Assembly (NCBI GenBank): GCA_900469345.1
Contig: UBWZ01000001.1
Location: forward strand, 140,141 to 204,140
Source: Hyphomicrobiales bacterium
GTDB taxonomy: Bacteria; Pseudomonadota; Alphaproteobacteria; Rhizobiales; Rhizobiaceae
Direction of reading: 5' to 3'
Length of the DNA: 64,000 nt
Notes under the pieces: model-generated
The model's database searches: none
What the model saw: the letters and a program-made list of their open reading frames with translations, nothing else
Told to the model about the DNA's origin: nothing
Shown: positions 33,465 to 41,998 of the stretch, piece by piece
Numbering within the stretch: the first letter of the stretch is position 1
Layout: each line of letters opens with the position of its first letter
Program-made: the position numbers and the translations under genes

Positions 33465-34027
33465 GCAAGGAAGTCGATACTGACGACCGCATTTTCAAGC
33501 GGGATCTGCTTTCCTCGCTGCCGAACCTGCGCGCTTTTGCCGTGTCGCTGACCGGGCGCCATGACAAGGCCGATGATCTCGTGCAGGACACGATCATGAA
33601 GGCCTGGGCAAACCAGAAGAGCTTTACGGCCGGCACCAATATGCGGGCCTGGCTTTTCACCATCCTGCGCAACGAGTTCTACAGCCAGATGCGCAAGCGT
33701 GGCCGTGAGGTGCAGGATACCGACGGGCTGTTCAGCGAACGGTTTTCGGTCCACCCGGAACAGTACGGGCGGCTCGACCTTCAGGATTTCCGCAAGGCTC
33801 TCGACAAGCTGCCCGATGACCAGCGAGAAGCGATCGTTCTCGTCGGCGCGGCCGGCTTTGCCTATGAGGAAGCGGCTGAGATCTGCGGCTGCGCCGTCGG
33901 CACGATCAAGAGCCGTGTCAGCCGCGCCCGCACCAGGCTCCAGGAATTGCTCGGCGTGTCCGGCGAGAGCGACTACGGCCCGGATGCTGGCGACGCGGCG
34001 ATCACCGCGCGTGCGTTCGGAAGCTGA
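33461..34027 (+). CDS. ecfG: EcfG, general stress ECF sigma factor
   Basis: Protein of 188 aa. Region 2 (about 18-85) contains LTGRHDKADDLVQDTIMKAWANQKSF, and region 4 (about 120-172) AAEICGCAVGTIKSRVSRARTRLQELL, characteristic of the ECF15 (EcfG) group. There are no extra domains. It directs RNA polymerase to GGAAC-N16/17-CGTT promoters, several of which are in this window. A short acidic tail follows region 4. Confidence 0.95.
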   Translation: MSKEVDTDDRIFKRDLLSSLPNLRAFAVSLTGRHDKADDLVQDTIMKAWANQKSFTAGTNMRAWLFTILRNEFYSQMRKRGREVQDTDGLFSERFSVHPEQYGRLDLQDFRKALDKLPDDQREAIVLVGAAGFAYEEAAEICGCAVGTIKSRVSRARTRLQELLGVSGESDYGPDAGDAAITARAFGS

Positions 34028-34060
34028 GACACCATAAGCACGAAAAAGAGCGGACGCCGT

Positions 34061-34420
34061 CTATAGGATGGCGTCTTCTATGGCCTGAAGGATCTGATCG
34101 TCGCTGAATGGCTTCGGCACCACCGGCGCACCTGGCCATGTATCGACACCCTCGAGATCCTGCGAGCGGAAACTGAGCACTACGACCTTGGCGCCGGAGC
34201 GGCGCAGCACGGCGTCCACCTCCGCGGATGCGGCGATGCCGATATCGATCAGCACGAGATCGAGCCCATCCTCGGCGATTACCGATGACAACTCCCAAGC
34301 CATCGCGATCCGCGTCTTCGAGAAGCCGGCATCCTGCAGCACACGCTCCGCCTCCATGGCGACCAGATATTCCGGATCGACAACAACGATGCGCAGGTCT
34401 TGCTTGGGCTGATTTTGCAT
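34061..34420 (-). CDS. Single-domain response-regulator receiver protein
   Basis: Protein of 119 aa starting MQNQPKQDLRIVVVDPEYLV. It is a lone receiver: acidic residues at VVDPE, the predicted phospho-acceptor in LVLIDIGI, and the conserved lysine in VVPKPFSDDQI. No output domain is present. Similar lone receivers modulate GSR kinases in other alphaproteobacteria, and the gene is convergent with ecfG, so a role in stress phospho-signalling is plausible but not shown. A longer frame to 34489 exists, and the ribosome site at 34420 is weak. Confidence 0.75.
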   Translation of the reverse strand: MQNQPKQDLRIVVVDPEYLVAMEAERVLQDAGFSKTRIAMAWELSSVIAEDGLDLVLIDIGIAASAEVDAVLRRSGAKVVVLSFRSQDLEGVDTWPGAPVVPKPFSDDQILQAIEDAIL

Positions 34421-34527
34421 GTCTGTCGCCGTAGACCATCGAAACCCGGTGGGGTCATTTAAAAAAGACACAGACGCGGGCGATAACACCGACTAATGTT
34501 CCCGGACCTTCATCTTATTTGAATTTC

Positions 34528-35286
34528 ATGGCGAACGTAAAATCTGTCTTCCCACCCCGCATCCCTTGCATCCGCTGTCCGCTGCGCAGGCTCGACAGTT
34601 TTCGAGATTTTTCGCCACCGGAACTGGACTTCGTCCAGGACTTCAAGGTGGCGGAACTGGTTGTCGACCCGGGCACCTCGGTGGTCGTCGAGGGCGAGCG
34701 GCATCCGCAGCTCTATACGGTGCTGTCGGGCTGGGGATTCCGCTACAAGATCCTGGAGGACGGCCGCCGCCAGATCCTCAATTATCTTCTGCCGGGTGAT
34801 CTGATCGGCCTGCAGGGCAACATCATGCTGGAGATGCAGCACTCGGTGGAAGCCCTGACTAAGATGACGCTCTGCGTCTTCGAGCGGGAGCGACTGATGA
34901 CGCTGTACCAGAACCATCCCACGCTGGCCTACGACATCACCTGGCTTGCCGCCCGCGAGGAGTCGATGCTGGACGAGCACCTGCTGAGCGTTGGGCGGCG
35001 AAGCGCAATGGAACGCGCGGCCTACCTGCTGGTCTTCCTGTATTCACGTGCGGTGTCGTCCGGCATGATCACCAGGGCGGGAAACCAGACCCTGCCGCTC
35101 ACCCAGCAGCATGTCGCTGATACACTGGGGCTTTCGCTGGTGCACACCAACAAGACATTGCGAAAGCTTGCCGATAGCGGGCTCATCCGCTGGCTGGACC
35201 GCGGCTGCGAGATCATGGATGCATCGGGATTGTATCAGGCCGCGCAATGGCGGCCGCCTGCTGAAAGCAAGCGGCCGTTTATCTGA
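34528..35286 (+). CDS. Crp/Fnr-family transcriptional regulator
   Basis: Protein of 252 aa. The N-terminal cyclic-nucleotide-like beta-roll (about 30-150) includes PGTSVVVEGERHPQLYTVLSGWGF and LPGDLIGLQG. The C-terminal winged helix (about 165-235) includes LTQQHVADTLGLSLVHTNKTLRKLADSGLI. The early IPCIRCPLR has two cysteines, but the full four-cysteine Fe-S pattern of Fnr is absent, so oxygen sensing by a cluster is unlikely. This subgroup often lies near stress genes in rhizobia. The ATG at 34528 is preferred over a TTG nine bases earlier. Confidence 0.88.
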   Translation: MANVKSVFPPRIPCIRCPLRRLDSFRDFSPPELDFVQDFKVAELVVDPGTSVVVEGERHPQLYTVLSGWGFRYKILEDGRRQILNYLLPGDLIGLQGNIMLEMQHSVEALTKMTLCVFERERLMTLYQNHPTLAYDITWLAAREESMLDEHLLSVGRRSAMERAAYLLVFLYSRAVSSGMITRAGNQTLPLTQQHVADTLGLSLVHTNKTLRKLADSGLIRWLDRGCEIMDASGLYQAAQWRPPAESKRPFI

Positions 35287-35304
35287 GCGGTTGGTCCGCG
35301 AAGC

Positions 35305-35769
35305 TCAGTCGTCCCGGTCGGACGGATGCCGGCCGAGGCCCAGCATCGACGGCAGGAACTTCACGGCTGCAAAGCCGAGACCGCCCGCGACAGCCAGGAT
35401 GGCGAGCGTGCGGGACTTGGCAACGCTTGGCAGCGCCGTCGCTGCCGCCGATACCATCAGAGCCCGGCGGCTGTTGGCGGCCGCCAGTTCGCGCTTGCGC
35501 TTTTCCTCCGCCGCGTTGGCGATGGCTGCGCAGATGTAAAGGATCAGCGCCAGGACAAGGGCGCCGCCGGCGACGGCGAGAAGCCCGAGCGGCAGCCCCC
35601 AGTATTCGCCGAGATAGATCGCGAGCGCCGTAAGGCCAAGCGCATAGGCGGTCAGCAGAAAGACCGCCGCAAGGCCGAAAAGGATCGCGTTGCGCCTGGC
35701 TTTGCGCACGAAGCCCGCAATGTCGACTGCGGCAAACGACGCCAGAATGGGACCCAGCGCGCCCAGCAT
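35305..35769 (-). CDS. Phage-holin-family (Hol_X type) membrane protein
   Basis: Protein of 154 aa with two strong adjacent helices (about residues 28-50 and 58-85), a charged coil (NAAEEKRKRELAAANSRRA) and a third hydrophobic segment (about 120-140). The architecture matches the DUF1469/holin-like proteins that pair with DUF883 proteins in bacteria. There is no evidence of a prophage. The start overlaps the DUF883 stop (TGATG), and the pair is led by an EcfG promoter, so it is a likely envelope stress protein. Confidence 0.75.
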   Translation of the reverse strand: MLGALGPILASFAAVDIAGFVRKARRNAILFGLAAVFLLTAYALGLTALAIYLGEYWGLPLGLLAVAGGALVLALILYICAAIANAAEEKRKRELAAANSRRALMVSAAATALPSVAKSRTLAILAVAGGLGFAAVKFLPSMLGLGRHPSDRDD

Positions 35770-36095
35770 CAGCGGCGCGTCATCAGCGCGAAGATAAAGC
35801 CGACGCCGGCAGCGACGGCGACCGACTGCAGCGGCTTGCTGCGGATCTGCTGTTCCATGTCGCGTTCCCAGCTCAGCGCCTGCTTCTGGGCAGCTTCGAC
35901 CATCTGCTTCGATGCATCGGCGGCGTCCGTGGCAGCCCGGCGGGCCTTGCCGCGTACTTCACTTGCCTTGTCGTTGCCGAGTGCCGCAACAGTGCGGGCA
36001 AGCGCTGCAATGTCTTCGCGCAGCTGGCTGATCTGGGCTTCCACGTCCTTGGAAGTGGTCTGGCCGCTAAGGGGCAGGTCATTGGCAGATGGCAT
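35769..36095 (-). CDS. DUF883 (ElaB/YqjD-like) membrane-anchored stress protein
   Basis: Protein of 108 aa beginning MPSANDLPLSGQTTSKDVEAQ; CAGGAG precedes the ATG at 36095. A long amphipathic helix (about residues 18-85, ISQLREDIAALARTVAALGND) is followed by one C-terminal transmembrane segment (SVAVAAGVGFIFALMTRR). ElaB/YqjD proteins bind ribosomes at the inner membrane in stationary phase in E. coli. The EcfG promoter 110-134 bp upstream places it in the stress regulon. Confidence 0.85.
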   Translation of the reverse strand: MPSANDLPLSGQTTSKDVEAQISQLREDIAALARTVAALGNDKASEVRGKARRAATDAADASKQMVEAAQKQALSWERDMEQQIRSKPLQSVAVAAGVGFIFALMTRR

Positions 36096-36204
36096 GGGAA
36101 ACTCCTGTCGTTGCGGGTCGATGTGTGAAGGTCGCGCGTTGAGCGCGGAATGGGACGGGCACGGGGGCGGGCATGGCAGCACCCTAGCCCCGCTGCGGCC
36201 GGAA

Positions 36205-36229
36205 AACGCGGCAAAACCGTGATTGTTCC
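36205..36229 (-). promoter_or_regulatory. EcfG promoter of the DUF883-holin operon
   Basis: On the minus strand GGAAC (36225-36229), 16 bp, CGTT (36205-36208). This is a perfect consensus match located before the DUF883 gene. Confidence 0.85.
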
Positions 36230-36269
36230 AGCCGTGGAGTGATTACGAGGCTGAAACCTGGGGATAGCC

Positions 36270-37667
36270 TCAAGCTCCAGGGGATGGCTCCGGCCAGCTG
36301 GTAACGCCGCCGGTCCATTGTTCGAAGACATGAGAAAGCTTCAGCACCGTCATGTCGGCAAAGCGAGGTCCAACGATCTGCAGACCGATCGGCATGCCGG
36401 AGGCGGAAAACCCGCAATTGATCGAGGCCGCCGGCTGTTCCGACATGTTCCACGGCACGGTGAATCCGATGTGCTCGAAGGGCTTTGCCGGATCGTTGGT
36501 CGGCGATGCCCATTCCGCTGGATAGGAAACGACCGGGTTGGTCGGCGAGAGCACCGCGTCGACCGTGGCAAACAGCCCGCTGCAGGCTTTTCTCATCTCC
36601 ATCGTCTGGTTGAAGCCGCGCGCGACCTCGACACCCGAGATGGAGGCGCCGCCCTTCGCCCACTGGTAGATATAGGGCAGGATCCGCTCCCGCCTCTGTT
36701 CCGGCATCGCCTCGATATCGCCCCAGAAGCGCGCCCGCCAGAAATTGTCGAGGCCGTCCAGCATCTCGCGGGTGAGAACCGGTGCGACGGCGACGATTTC
36801 GGCGCCGGCCTGTTCGAACCGCCGCGCGGCCGCCGTAACCGCCTCCACCACTTCCGGCTCCGCGGCAATGCCGACGCCGGCATCGAGCATCAGGCCGATC
36901 GTCATGCCCTTCACGTCGATGTCGAGATCCAGCCAGTCGAAATCATTGGCCGGCAGCGCGGTGGCATCCCGCCAGTCCGGTCGGGACAGGGTTGCCATGG
37001 AGATGGCCGCATCTTCGACGCAGCGCGCCATCGGCCCGGCGCAGCGGCCCACGTAATAGGGATCGACCGGGATGCGACCCTGGCTCGGCTTCAGGCCGTA
37101 AAGCCCGGTCCAGCCGGCCGGCAGACGGATCGAACCGCCGATATCCGTGCCGATATGCAGCGGCCCGAAGCTCGCAGCCCCCGCCGCGGCCGCTCCGGCG
37201 CTCGAGCCGCCCGGGTTCTGGCTGAGGTCCCAGGGGTTGCGGCTCAACGGATGAAAACTCGACAGCCCGGACGACAGCATGCCGTAGTCCGGACAGGTTG
37301 TCTTGGCAAAGATCACCGCGCCGTCCTCGCGCAGTCGTGCCGCCGCCGGCGCGTCCGACTTCGCCGGCACGAGCTCGACCGCTGCCGTGCCGAGCGGCAC
37401 CGGCTGGCCCTTGGTGGCGATCAGTTCCTTGATGGTGACCGGAATGCCGTCGAGCAGCCCCAGCCTTTCCCCTTTCGCCCACCGCTCCGTGGACGCCTTC
37501 GCCTGGGCCCGCGCATCGTCCGGATCATAGAGGTAGAGCGCCTGCACCTGCGGCTCGAAGGCGGCGATCCGCTGCTCCACCGCCTGCCAGTATTCGCAGG
37601 GCGACAGCTTGCGCTGTTCGTAGAGGTCGAGGATGTCTCGGATCGTCAGCTTCAAAAGAGCATTCAT
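36270..37667 (-). CDS. Amidase (amidase-signature family)
   Basis: Protein of 465 aa. The Ser-cisSer-Lys triad is complete: Lys80 in IPVTIKELIATKG, Ser145 in NPGGSSAGA, and the nucleophile Ser169 in TDIGGSIRLP. These enzymes hydrolyse amide bonds of small molecules; this one is not a GatA because it lies in a transporter operon. It is the last gene of the minus-strand dipeptide/amide uptake block, 15 bp after a DppC-type permease, so it probably acts on the imported substrate. Confidence 0.9.
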   Translation of the reverse strand: MNALLKLTIRDILDLYEQRKLSPCEYWQAVEQRIAAFEPQVQALYLYDPDDARAQAKASTERWAKGERLGLLDGIPVTIKELIATKGQPVPLGTAAVELVPAKSDAPAAARLREDGAVIFAKTTCPDYGMLSSGLSSFHPLSRNPWDLSQNPGGSSAGAAAAGAASFGPLHIGTDIGGSIRLPAGWTGLYGLKPSQGRIPVDPYYVGRCAGPMARCVEDAAISMATLSRPDWRDATALPANDFDWLDLDIDVKGMTIGLMLDAGVGIAAEPEVVEAVTAAARRFEQAGAEIVAVAPVLTREMLDGLDNFWRARFWGDIEAMPEQRRERILPYIYQWAKGGASISGVEVARGFNQTMEMRKACSGLFATVDAVLSPTNPVVSYPAEWASPTNDPAKPFEHIGFTVPWNMSEQPAASINCGFSASGMPIGLQIVGPRFADMTVLKLSHVFEQWTGGVTSWPEPSPGA

Positions 37668-37682
37668 CGTTCATCTTTCAAA

Positions 37683-38513
37683 TCAGCCCTGGTCGCGCGG
37701 GTCGAGGATGTCGCGCAATCCGTCGCCGAGCATATTCAGCCCGAGAACGGCCAGAGCAATGGCAAGTCCAGGCAGCAGCGCAAGCCACGGTGCCTGACCG
37801 AGGAATGTCTGTGCCTCGGCCAGCATCCGGCCCCAGCTCGGCGCGGGCGGGGCCAGTCCAAGGCCGAGAAAGGAAAGCCCGGCCTCCGTCAGAATGGCGA
37901 GCCCGAGCTGGATCGTCACCTGCACGATGATCTGGCTGGAGATGTTCGGCAGCACGTGGTTCCAGGTGATCCTGAGCTTCGACTGGCCGATCCCGATCGC
38001 CGCCGTCACGTAATCCCGTGTCCACACCTGCAGCGCCGCGCTCACCGTCAGGCGCGCGAACACCGGCACCATGAACACGCCGATGGCGATGATCGCCGTG
38101 AACCGCCCGCCGCCGATAAAGGCCGCCAGCATCATCGCCGACAGGATCGGCGGCACGGCGAAGATGATGTCGCAGCCGCGCATGACCACCAGTTCCAGCC
38201 AGCCGCGCCGCATGGCGGTGACGACGCCGGCAAGAGTGCCGACGCTGGCCCCGAGCGCCACCGCCAGAAACGAAGTCGACAGCGAGTTCCAGGCGCCCGC
38301 CATCAGCAACGACGCCACGTCGCGGCCGAAGTGGTCGGTTCCCAAGAGGCCGAAGGAGAGCGGCGGTTTCAGCTTGTGGATGATGTTCATCTTGGCCGGC
38401 GGAAACGGCGTCCAGACCAACGACAGCACGGCGACCCCAACAAGCAGCAGCGTGATGACGAGCCCGATCAGGAACAGCGGACGGCGCCCAGCCCTTTTGA
38501 TCGAGGCCCTCAT
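37683..38513 (-). CDS. ABC transporter permease, DppC type (set 1)
   Basis: Protein of 276 aa. An N-terminal helix (RRPLFLIGLVITLLLVGVAV) and LLGTDHFGRDVASLLMAGAWNSL identify a DppC subunit. The EAA loop is DYVTAAIGIGQSKLRITWNHVLPN. The start overlaps the preceding permease stop by 4 bp. No ATPase gene follows in this set. Confidence 0.92.
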   Translation of the reverse strand: MRASIKRAGRRPLFLIGLVITLLLVGVAVLSLVWTPFPPAKMNIIHKLKPPLSFGLLGTDHFGRDVASLLMAGAWNSLSTSFLAVALGASVGTLAGVVTAMRRGWLELVVMRGCDIIFAVPPILSAMMLAAFIGGGRFTAIIAIGVFMVPVFARLTVSAALQVWTRDYVTAAIGIGQSKLRITWNHVLPNISSQIIVQVTIQLGLAILTEAGLSFLGLGLAPPAPSWGRMLAEAQTFLGQAPWLALLPGLAIALAVLGLNMLGDGLRDILDPRDQG

Positions 38514-39460
38514 TGTGCACCTGCCCGCAGCCGCGGATCGATCGCCAGATAGGCAAGATCCACCAGGAAATTCATGACGATCACCAGCGCCGAAAAGAAC
38601 AGCACCACGTCCTGCATGACGATGACATCGCGTTGCGACAGCGCCTGGAAGGCGAGCCGTCCGAGGCCCGGAAGGTTGAACACGTTTTCGACCAGTACCG
38701 CCCCGGCGATCAGGAACGTGAACTGCAGCCCGAGCATGGTGACGACCGGGATCAGCGCATTGGGCACCGCGTGGCGCCAGACGGCCGCCTCCTCGCTCAG
38801 CCCCTTGGCGCGCGCCGTGCGCACGAAATCCTCGTTCATCACGTCGAGCACGGCAGCCCGTGCGATGCGCGTCAGCACCCCCGCCTGTGGCAGCGCCAGC
38901 GCAATGGCCGGCAGCAGCAGCGCTTTCAGCCCTTGCCAGAGACCGGCGTCCCAGCCCGGAAAACCCCCTGCCGGCAGCCAGCCGAGCATGGTCGAAAACG
39001 CGATGATCAGCAGCAACCCGACCCAGAAGGCCGGAACCGCGATGCTGATGTAGGAGAATACGCCGGCAACCGCATCGAAGGGCCCGTTGTGGCGCCGCGC
39101 CGCCTGCACGCCGAGCGGCACGGCGACCGCCACCGACAGGACGACCGCCATCAGCGCCAGCGGCAGGGTAACGGTCAGCCGCTCGGCAATCAGCCCGGCA
39201 ACCGGCACGCCGTAGGTATAGGATTGGCCGAGGTCACCTTGGGCCACCCCGGCGAGCCAGGCGAGGTAGCGGATCGGCAGCGGCCGGTCGAGCCCGAGCG
39301 AGTGCTGCAGCGCCGCCAGCGTATCCGGGCTTGCCGACGTTCCGAGCATGATCGCCGCCGGATCGCCGGGCAAAAGATCCATCACCGTAAAGATCAGCAG
39401 CGACACGATCAGAAGGGTGACGACCAGGCTGATCGTCCGGCGGGTGAGGATCGAGATCAT
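38510..39460 (-). CDS. ABC transporter permease, DppB type (set 1)
   Basis: Protein of 316 aa. It begins MISILTRRTISLVVTLLIVS with the DppB region DLLPGDPAAIMLGTSASPDTLAALQHSLGLDRPLPIRY. The coupling loop is DFVRTARAKGLSEEAAVWRHAVPNALIPVVT. A 136-bp gap with an imperfect hairpin (around 39534-39553) separates it from the binding-protein gene. Confidence 0.92.
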   Translation of the reverse strand: MISILTRRTISLVVTLLIVSLLIFTVMDLLPGDPAAIMLGTSASPDTLAALQHSLGLDRPLPIRYLAWLAGVAQGDLGQSYTYGVPVAGLIAERLTVTLPLALMAVVLSVAVAVPLGVQAARRHNGPFDAVAGVFSYISIAVPAFWVGLLLIIAFSTMLGWLPAGGFPGWDAGLWQGLKALLLPAIALALPQAGVLTRIARAAVLDVMNEDFVRTARAKGLSEEAAVWRHAVPNALIPVVTMLGLQFTFLIAGAVLVENVFNLPGLGRLAFQALSQRDVIVMQDVVLFFSALVIVMNFLVDLAYLAIDPRLRAGAQ

Positions 39461-39596
39461 GGGAAAGACATCTCCCGGGGGCTGAGCGCGCGGCAGGTCG
39501 ATCTCGCCCCGTGAGGGGGCGGTGCCCGGCAGGGCCGAGGGGCCTTGCGCATCCCGCCGGCCGTCGAACCCGCTGACCCCACCGCCACAACAGGCC

Positions 39597-41090
39597 TCAC
39601 TCTTGCCAAAACACCTCGGAAAGCACGTTGGAGGGGATTGGCTCGTTCTCCCACAGCCCCTTCAGCTTGGCGTCCCAGACCCCGAGCTTTGGCATCACGA
39701 ACAAAAACAGCGCCGGCACGTCCTCGGCGAGCATCGCCTGGGCCTCGCCATAGAGCTTGTCCTGCTCGGCTAAGTCGGCAGTCGCCTCCACTTTCGCCAG
39801 TACCGCGTTAAAGGCCGCGTTCTTGTAGTTGAAGTAGTAGGGGTCGCGGGCGAAGATATCGATGTCCATCGGCTCCGCATGGGCGACGATGGTCATGTCG
39901 TAGTCGGCGGCCTTCAGCACGTCCGCCACCCATTTGGCCGGAAACTCGGTGGTCTCGATGGTCATCGTCACGCCGATTTCGGCAAACATCGCCTGCAGGA
40001 TCTGCGAGGTCCGCTGCGCATAGGCCATCTGCGGCGCCTTCATCGTAAAGCTGAAGCCGCTCGGGAACCCGGCCTCCGAAAGCAGCGCCTTGGCCTTTTC
40101 CGCATCATAGGGGTGGACGCCGGTCAGATCCTTGTAGCCGCGGTCGTTGGGCGTGTAGTGGCTGCCGATCGGCGTGCCGAAGCCCGACCAGGCGCCGTCG
40201 ACCACCGTCGCGCGATCGACCGCCATCATCAATGCCTGGCGCACCCGCTTGTCGGAAAACGGCTTGCGGGCATTGTTCATGCCGGCGACGACCTTGAGCT
40301 CGGTGTTGCCGATCACGGTCGCGATCTTCTTGTCGCCCTCGAAGGAGGCGATCAGCTCCGGCGCCCCGAATTCCGGAAAGGCGTCGACGTCGCCGGCCTT
40401 CAGCGCAGCCGCCTGCGCCTGCGCATCGGCGATAAAGCGGAAGCTCGCGGTGTCGAGCTTCACAGGCGCGCTCTTGTTCCAGTAGTCCGGGTTTTTGGCG
40501 AGCTCCACCTTGGAGCCCTTGGCCCAGGACACGAACTTGAACGGACCGGTGCCGACAGGCGTGGTCTTGTTGTCGGCTGCCGTCTTCGGCTCCACCATCA
40601 CCGACGCAGGCCAGCCGAGCCAGTAGAGGAGGCTCCCCGCCGGGCGGCTGAGTTTCAGCACCAGGGTTGCCGGATCGGGCGTCTCGACGCTCTCGATCGC
40701 CGCAAAATAGCGCTTCTGCGGATTGACGCTGTCGGCCCCGCGGGCCCGGTCGATGGCAAACTTGGCAACCGAGGAATCGAAGGCGACGCCGTTGTGGAAG
40801 GTCACCCCTTCCGCAAGCGTGAACGTATAGGTCTTGCCGTCCGGGGAAATCTCCCAGCGTGTCGCGAGCTGCGGCTGCACCTTGCCCGCCTTGTCGACGG
40901 TCGTCAGCCCCTCGAACACGTTCTGCCAGGTCACCTGCCCGATGGCGACGGGCGCCGCCACCGTCGGGTCGAGCCCGGTCGGCTCAACCGCCATGCCGAT
41001 CGTCACGGAGGTTTTGGGCGCGGCCTGTGCCGGGAGCACGGCGCCAAGCGCTGCTGTCGACACCGTCAGCGCCAACAGCGCCCGTCGCAT
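39597..41090 (-). CDS. ABC transporter binding protein, SBP family 5 (set 1)
   Basis: Protein of 497 aa from ATG 41090, starting MRRALLALTVSTAALGAVLP with a signal peptide ending at AQA-AP. An alternative ATG at 41120 adds ten residues and has AAGGGGA upstream; both starts are plausible. Family-5 features include EGVTFHNGVAFDSSVAKFAIDRA and SDKRVRQALMMAVDRATVVDG. The binding region extends to the C-terminus at NVLSEVFWQE. The ligand is unknown, and the operon amidase suggests an amide or peptide. Confidence 0.9.
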   Translation of the reverse strand: MRRALLALTVSTAALGAVLPAQAAPKTSVTIGMAVEPTGLDPTVAAPVAIGQVTWQNVFEGLTTVDKAGKVQPQLATRWEISPDGKTYTFTLAEGVTFHNGVAFDSSVAKFAIDRARGADSVNPQKRYFAAIESVETPDPATLVLKLSRPAGSLLYWLGWPASVMVEPKTAADNKTTPVGTGPFKFVSWAKGSKVELAKNPDYWNKSAPVKLDTASFRFIADAQAQAAALKAGDVDAFPEFGAPELIASFEGDKKIATVIGNTELKVVAGMNNARKPFSDKRVRQALMMAVDRATVVDGAWSGFGTPIGSHYTPNDRGYKDLTGVHPYDAEKAKALLSEAGFPSGFSFTMKAPQMAYAQRTSQILQAMFAEIGVTMTIETTEFPAKWVADVLKAADYDMTIVAHAEPMDIDIFARDPYYFNYKNAAFNAVLAKVEATADLAEQDKLYGEAQAMLAEDVPALFLFVMPKLGVWDAKLKGLWENEPIPSNVLSEVFWQE

Positions 41091-41212
41091 CACGGAACTC
41101 CAACAATCCAACGCACCCATAGCCAATCCCCTTGTTATGTTTACAGCATTGGCAGGCAGTCTAGGGTCATTTCGCAGATGCACAACGGGAATTTTACGGC
41201 TGTGGACAACCG

Positions 41213-41998
41213 TCAATCCCGCCGGAAACCCTCGCTCGCGACCAGCAGCTGGCGCGTGTAATCGGCCGAAAAGCTGCGACTTTCCAGGGCGTCCCGCGCC
41301 ACTGTCTCGACCACCTTGCCGTTTTTCATCACCGCCAGCCGCTCGCACATGTGGCTGATGACGCCGAGATCGTGGCTCACCATCACGAAGGTCAGGTTGC
41401 GGTCGCGCCGCGCCTGTTCGAGCAAATTGAGGATCTCCGCCTGGATCGAGGCGTCGAGCGCCGAGGTCGGTTCGTCGAGCAAAAGGATCTTCGGCTCGAG
41501 GATCAGCGCCCGGGCAATCGCGATGCGCTGCCGCTGCCCGCCGGAGAGCTGGTGCGAATAGCGGAACCGGAAGCCGGCCCCCAGCCCCACCTCGTCGAGC
41601 GCCCGGTTGATGCGCGTCTCGATGTCGGTGAAGCCGTGGATCACCAGCGGCTCCAGCAGCAGCCGGTCGACCGTCTGGCGCGGATGAAGCGAACCGTAGG
41701 GGTCCTGAAACACCATCTGAACGGTGCGGTAGAACTCCTGGTCGCGGCGGCTGCCGGAATAGGACCGGCCATCGACCGTGAGCTCGCCCTGGCTGAACCG
41801 GGCAAGACCGGCAATCGCCCGCAGCAGCGTCGATTTGCCCGATCCGGATTCGCCGACGATGCCGAAACTCTCGCCCTGGGTCACCGCGAGGCTGACATGG
41901 TCGAGCGCCGCGAACTCGTCGTAGATCACCGTCATGTCGCGGATGGAGACCGCCACGGGCCCACCGGACGAAGCGGCGGGAGAGATTGCTTGGCTCAT
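41213..41998 (-). CDS. ABC transporter ATPase, DppF type
   Basis: Protein of 261 aa starting MSQAISPAASSGGPVAVSIR. Walker A GESGSGKST, signature [14 protein letters not shown] and Walker B ILLLDEPTSALD are complete. The start overlaps the DppD-type gene by 4 bp. It lies between the two permease/binding-protein sets and could energise both. Confidence 0.92.
   Translation of the reverse strand: MSQAISPAASSGGPVAVSIRDMTVIYDEFAALDHVSLAVTQGESFGIVGESGSGKSTLLRAIAGLARFSQGELTVDGRSYSGSRRDQEFYRTVQMVFQDPYGSLHPRQTVDRLLLEPLVIHGFTDIETRINRALDEVGLGAGFRFRYSHQLSGGQRQRIAIARALILEPKILLLDEPTSALDASIQAEILNLLEQARRDRNLTFVMVSHDLGVISHMCERLAVMKNGKVVETVARDALESRSFSADYTRQLLVASEGFRRD

Noticed and set aside
35305..35769. Holin as evidence of a prophage
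   Set aside because: No phage structural, lysin or integrase gene is near. Holin-like and DUF883 pairs are ordinary chromosomal stress genes.
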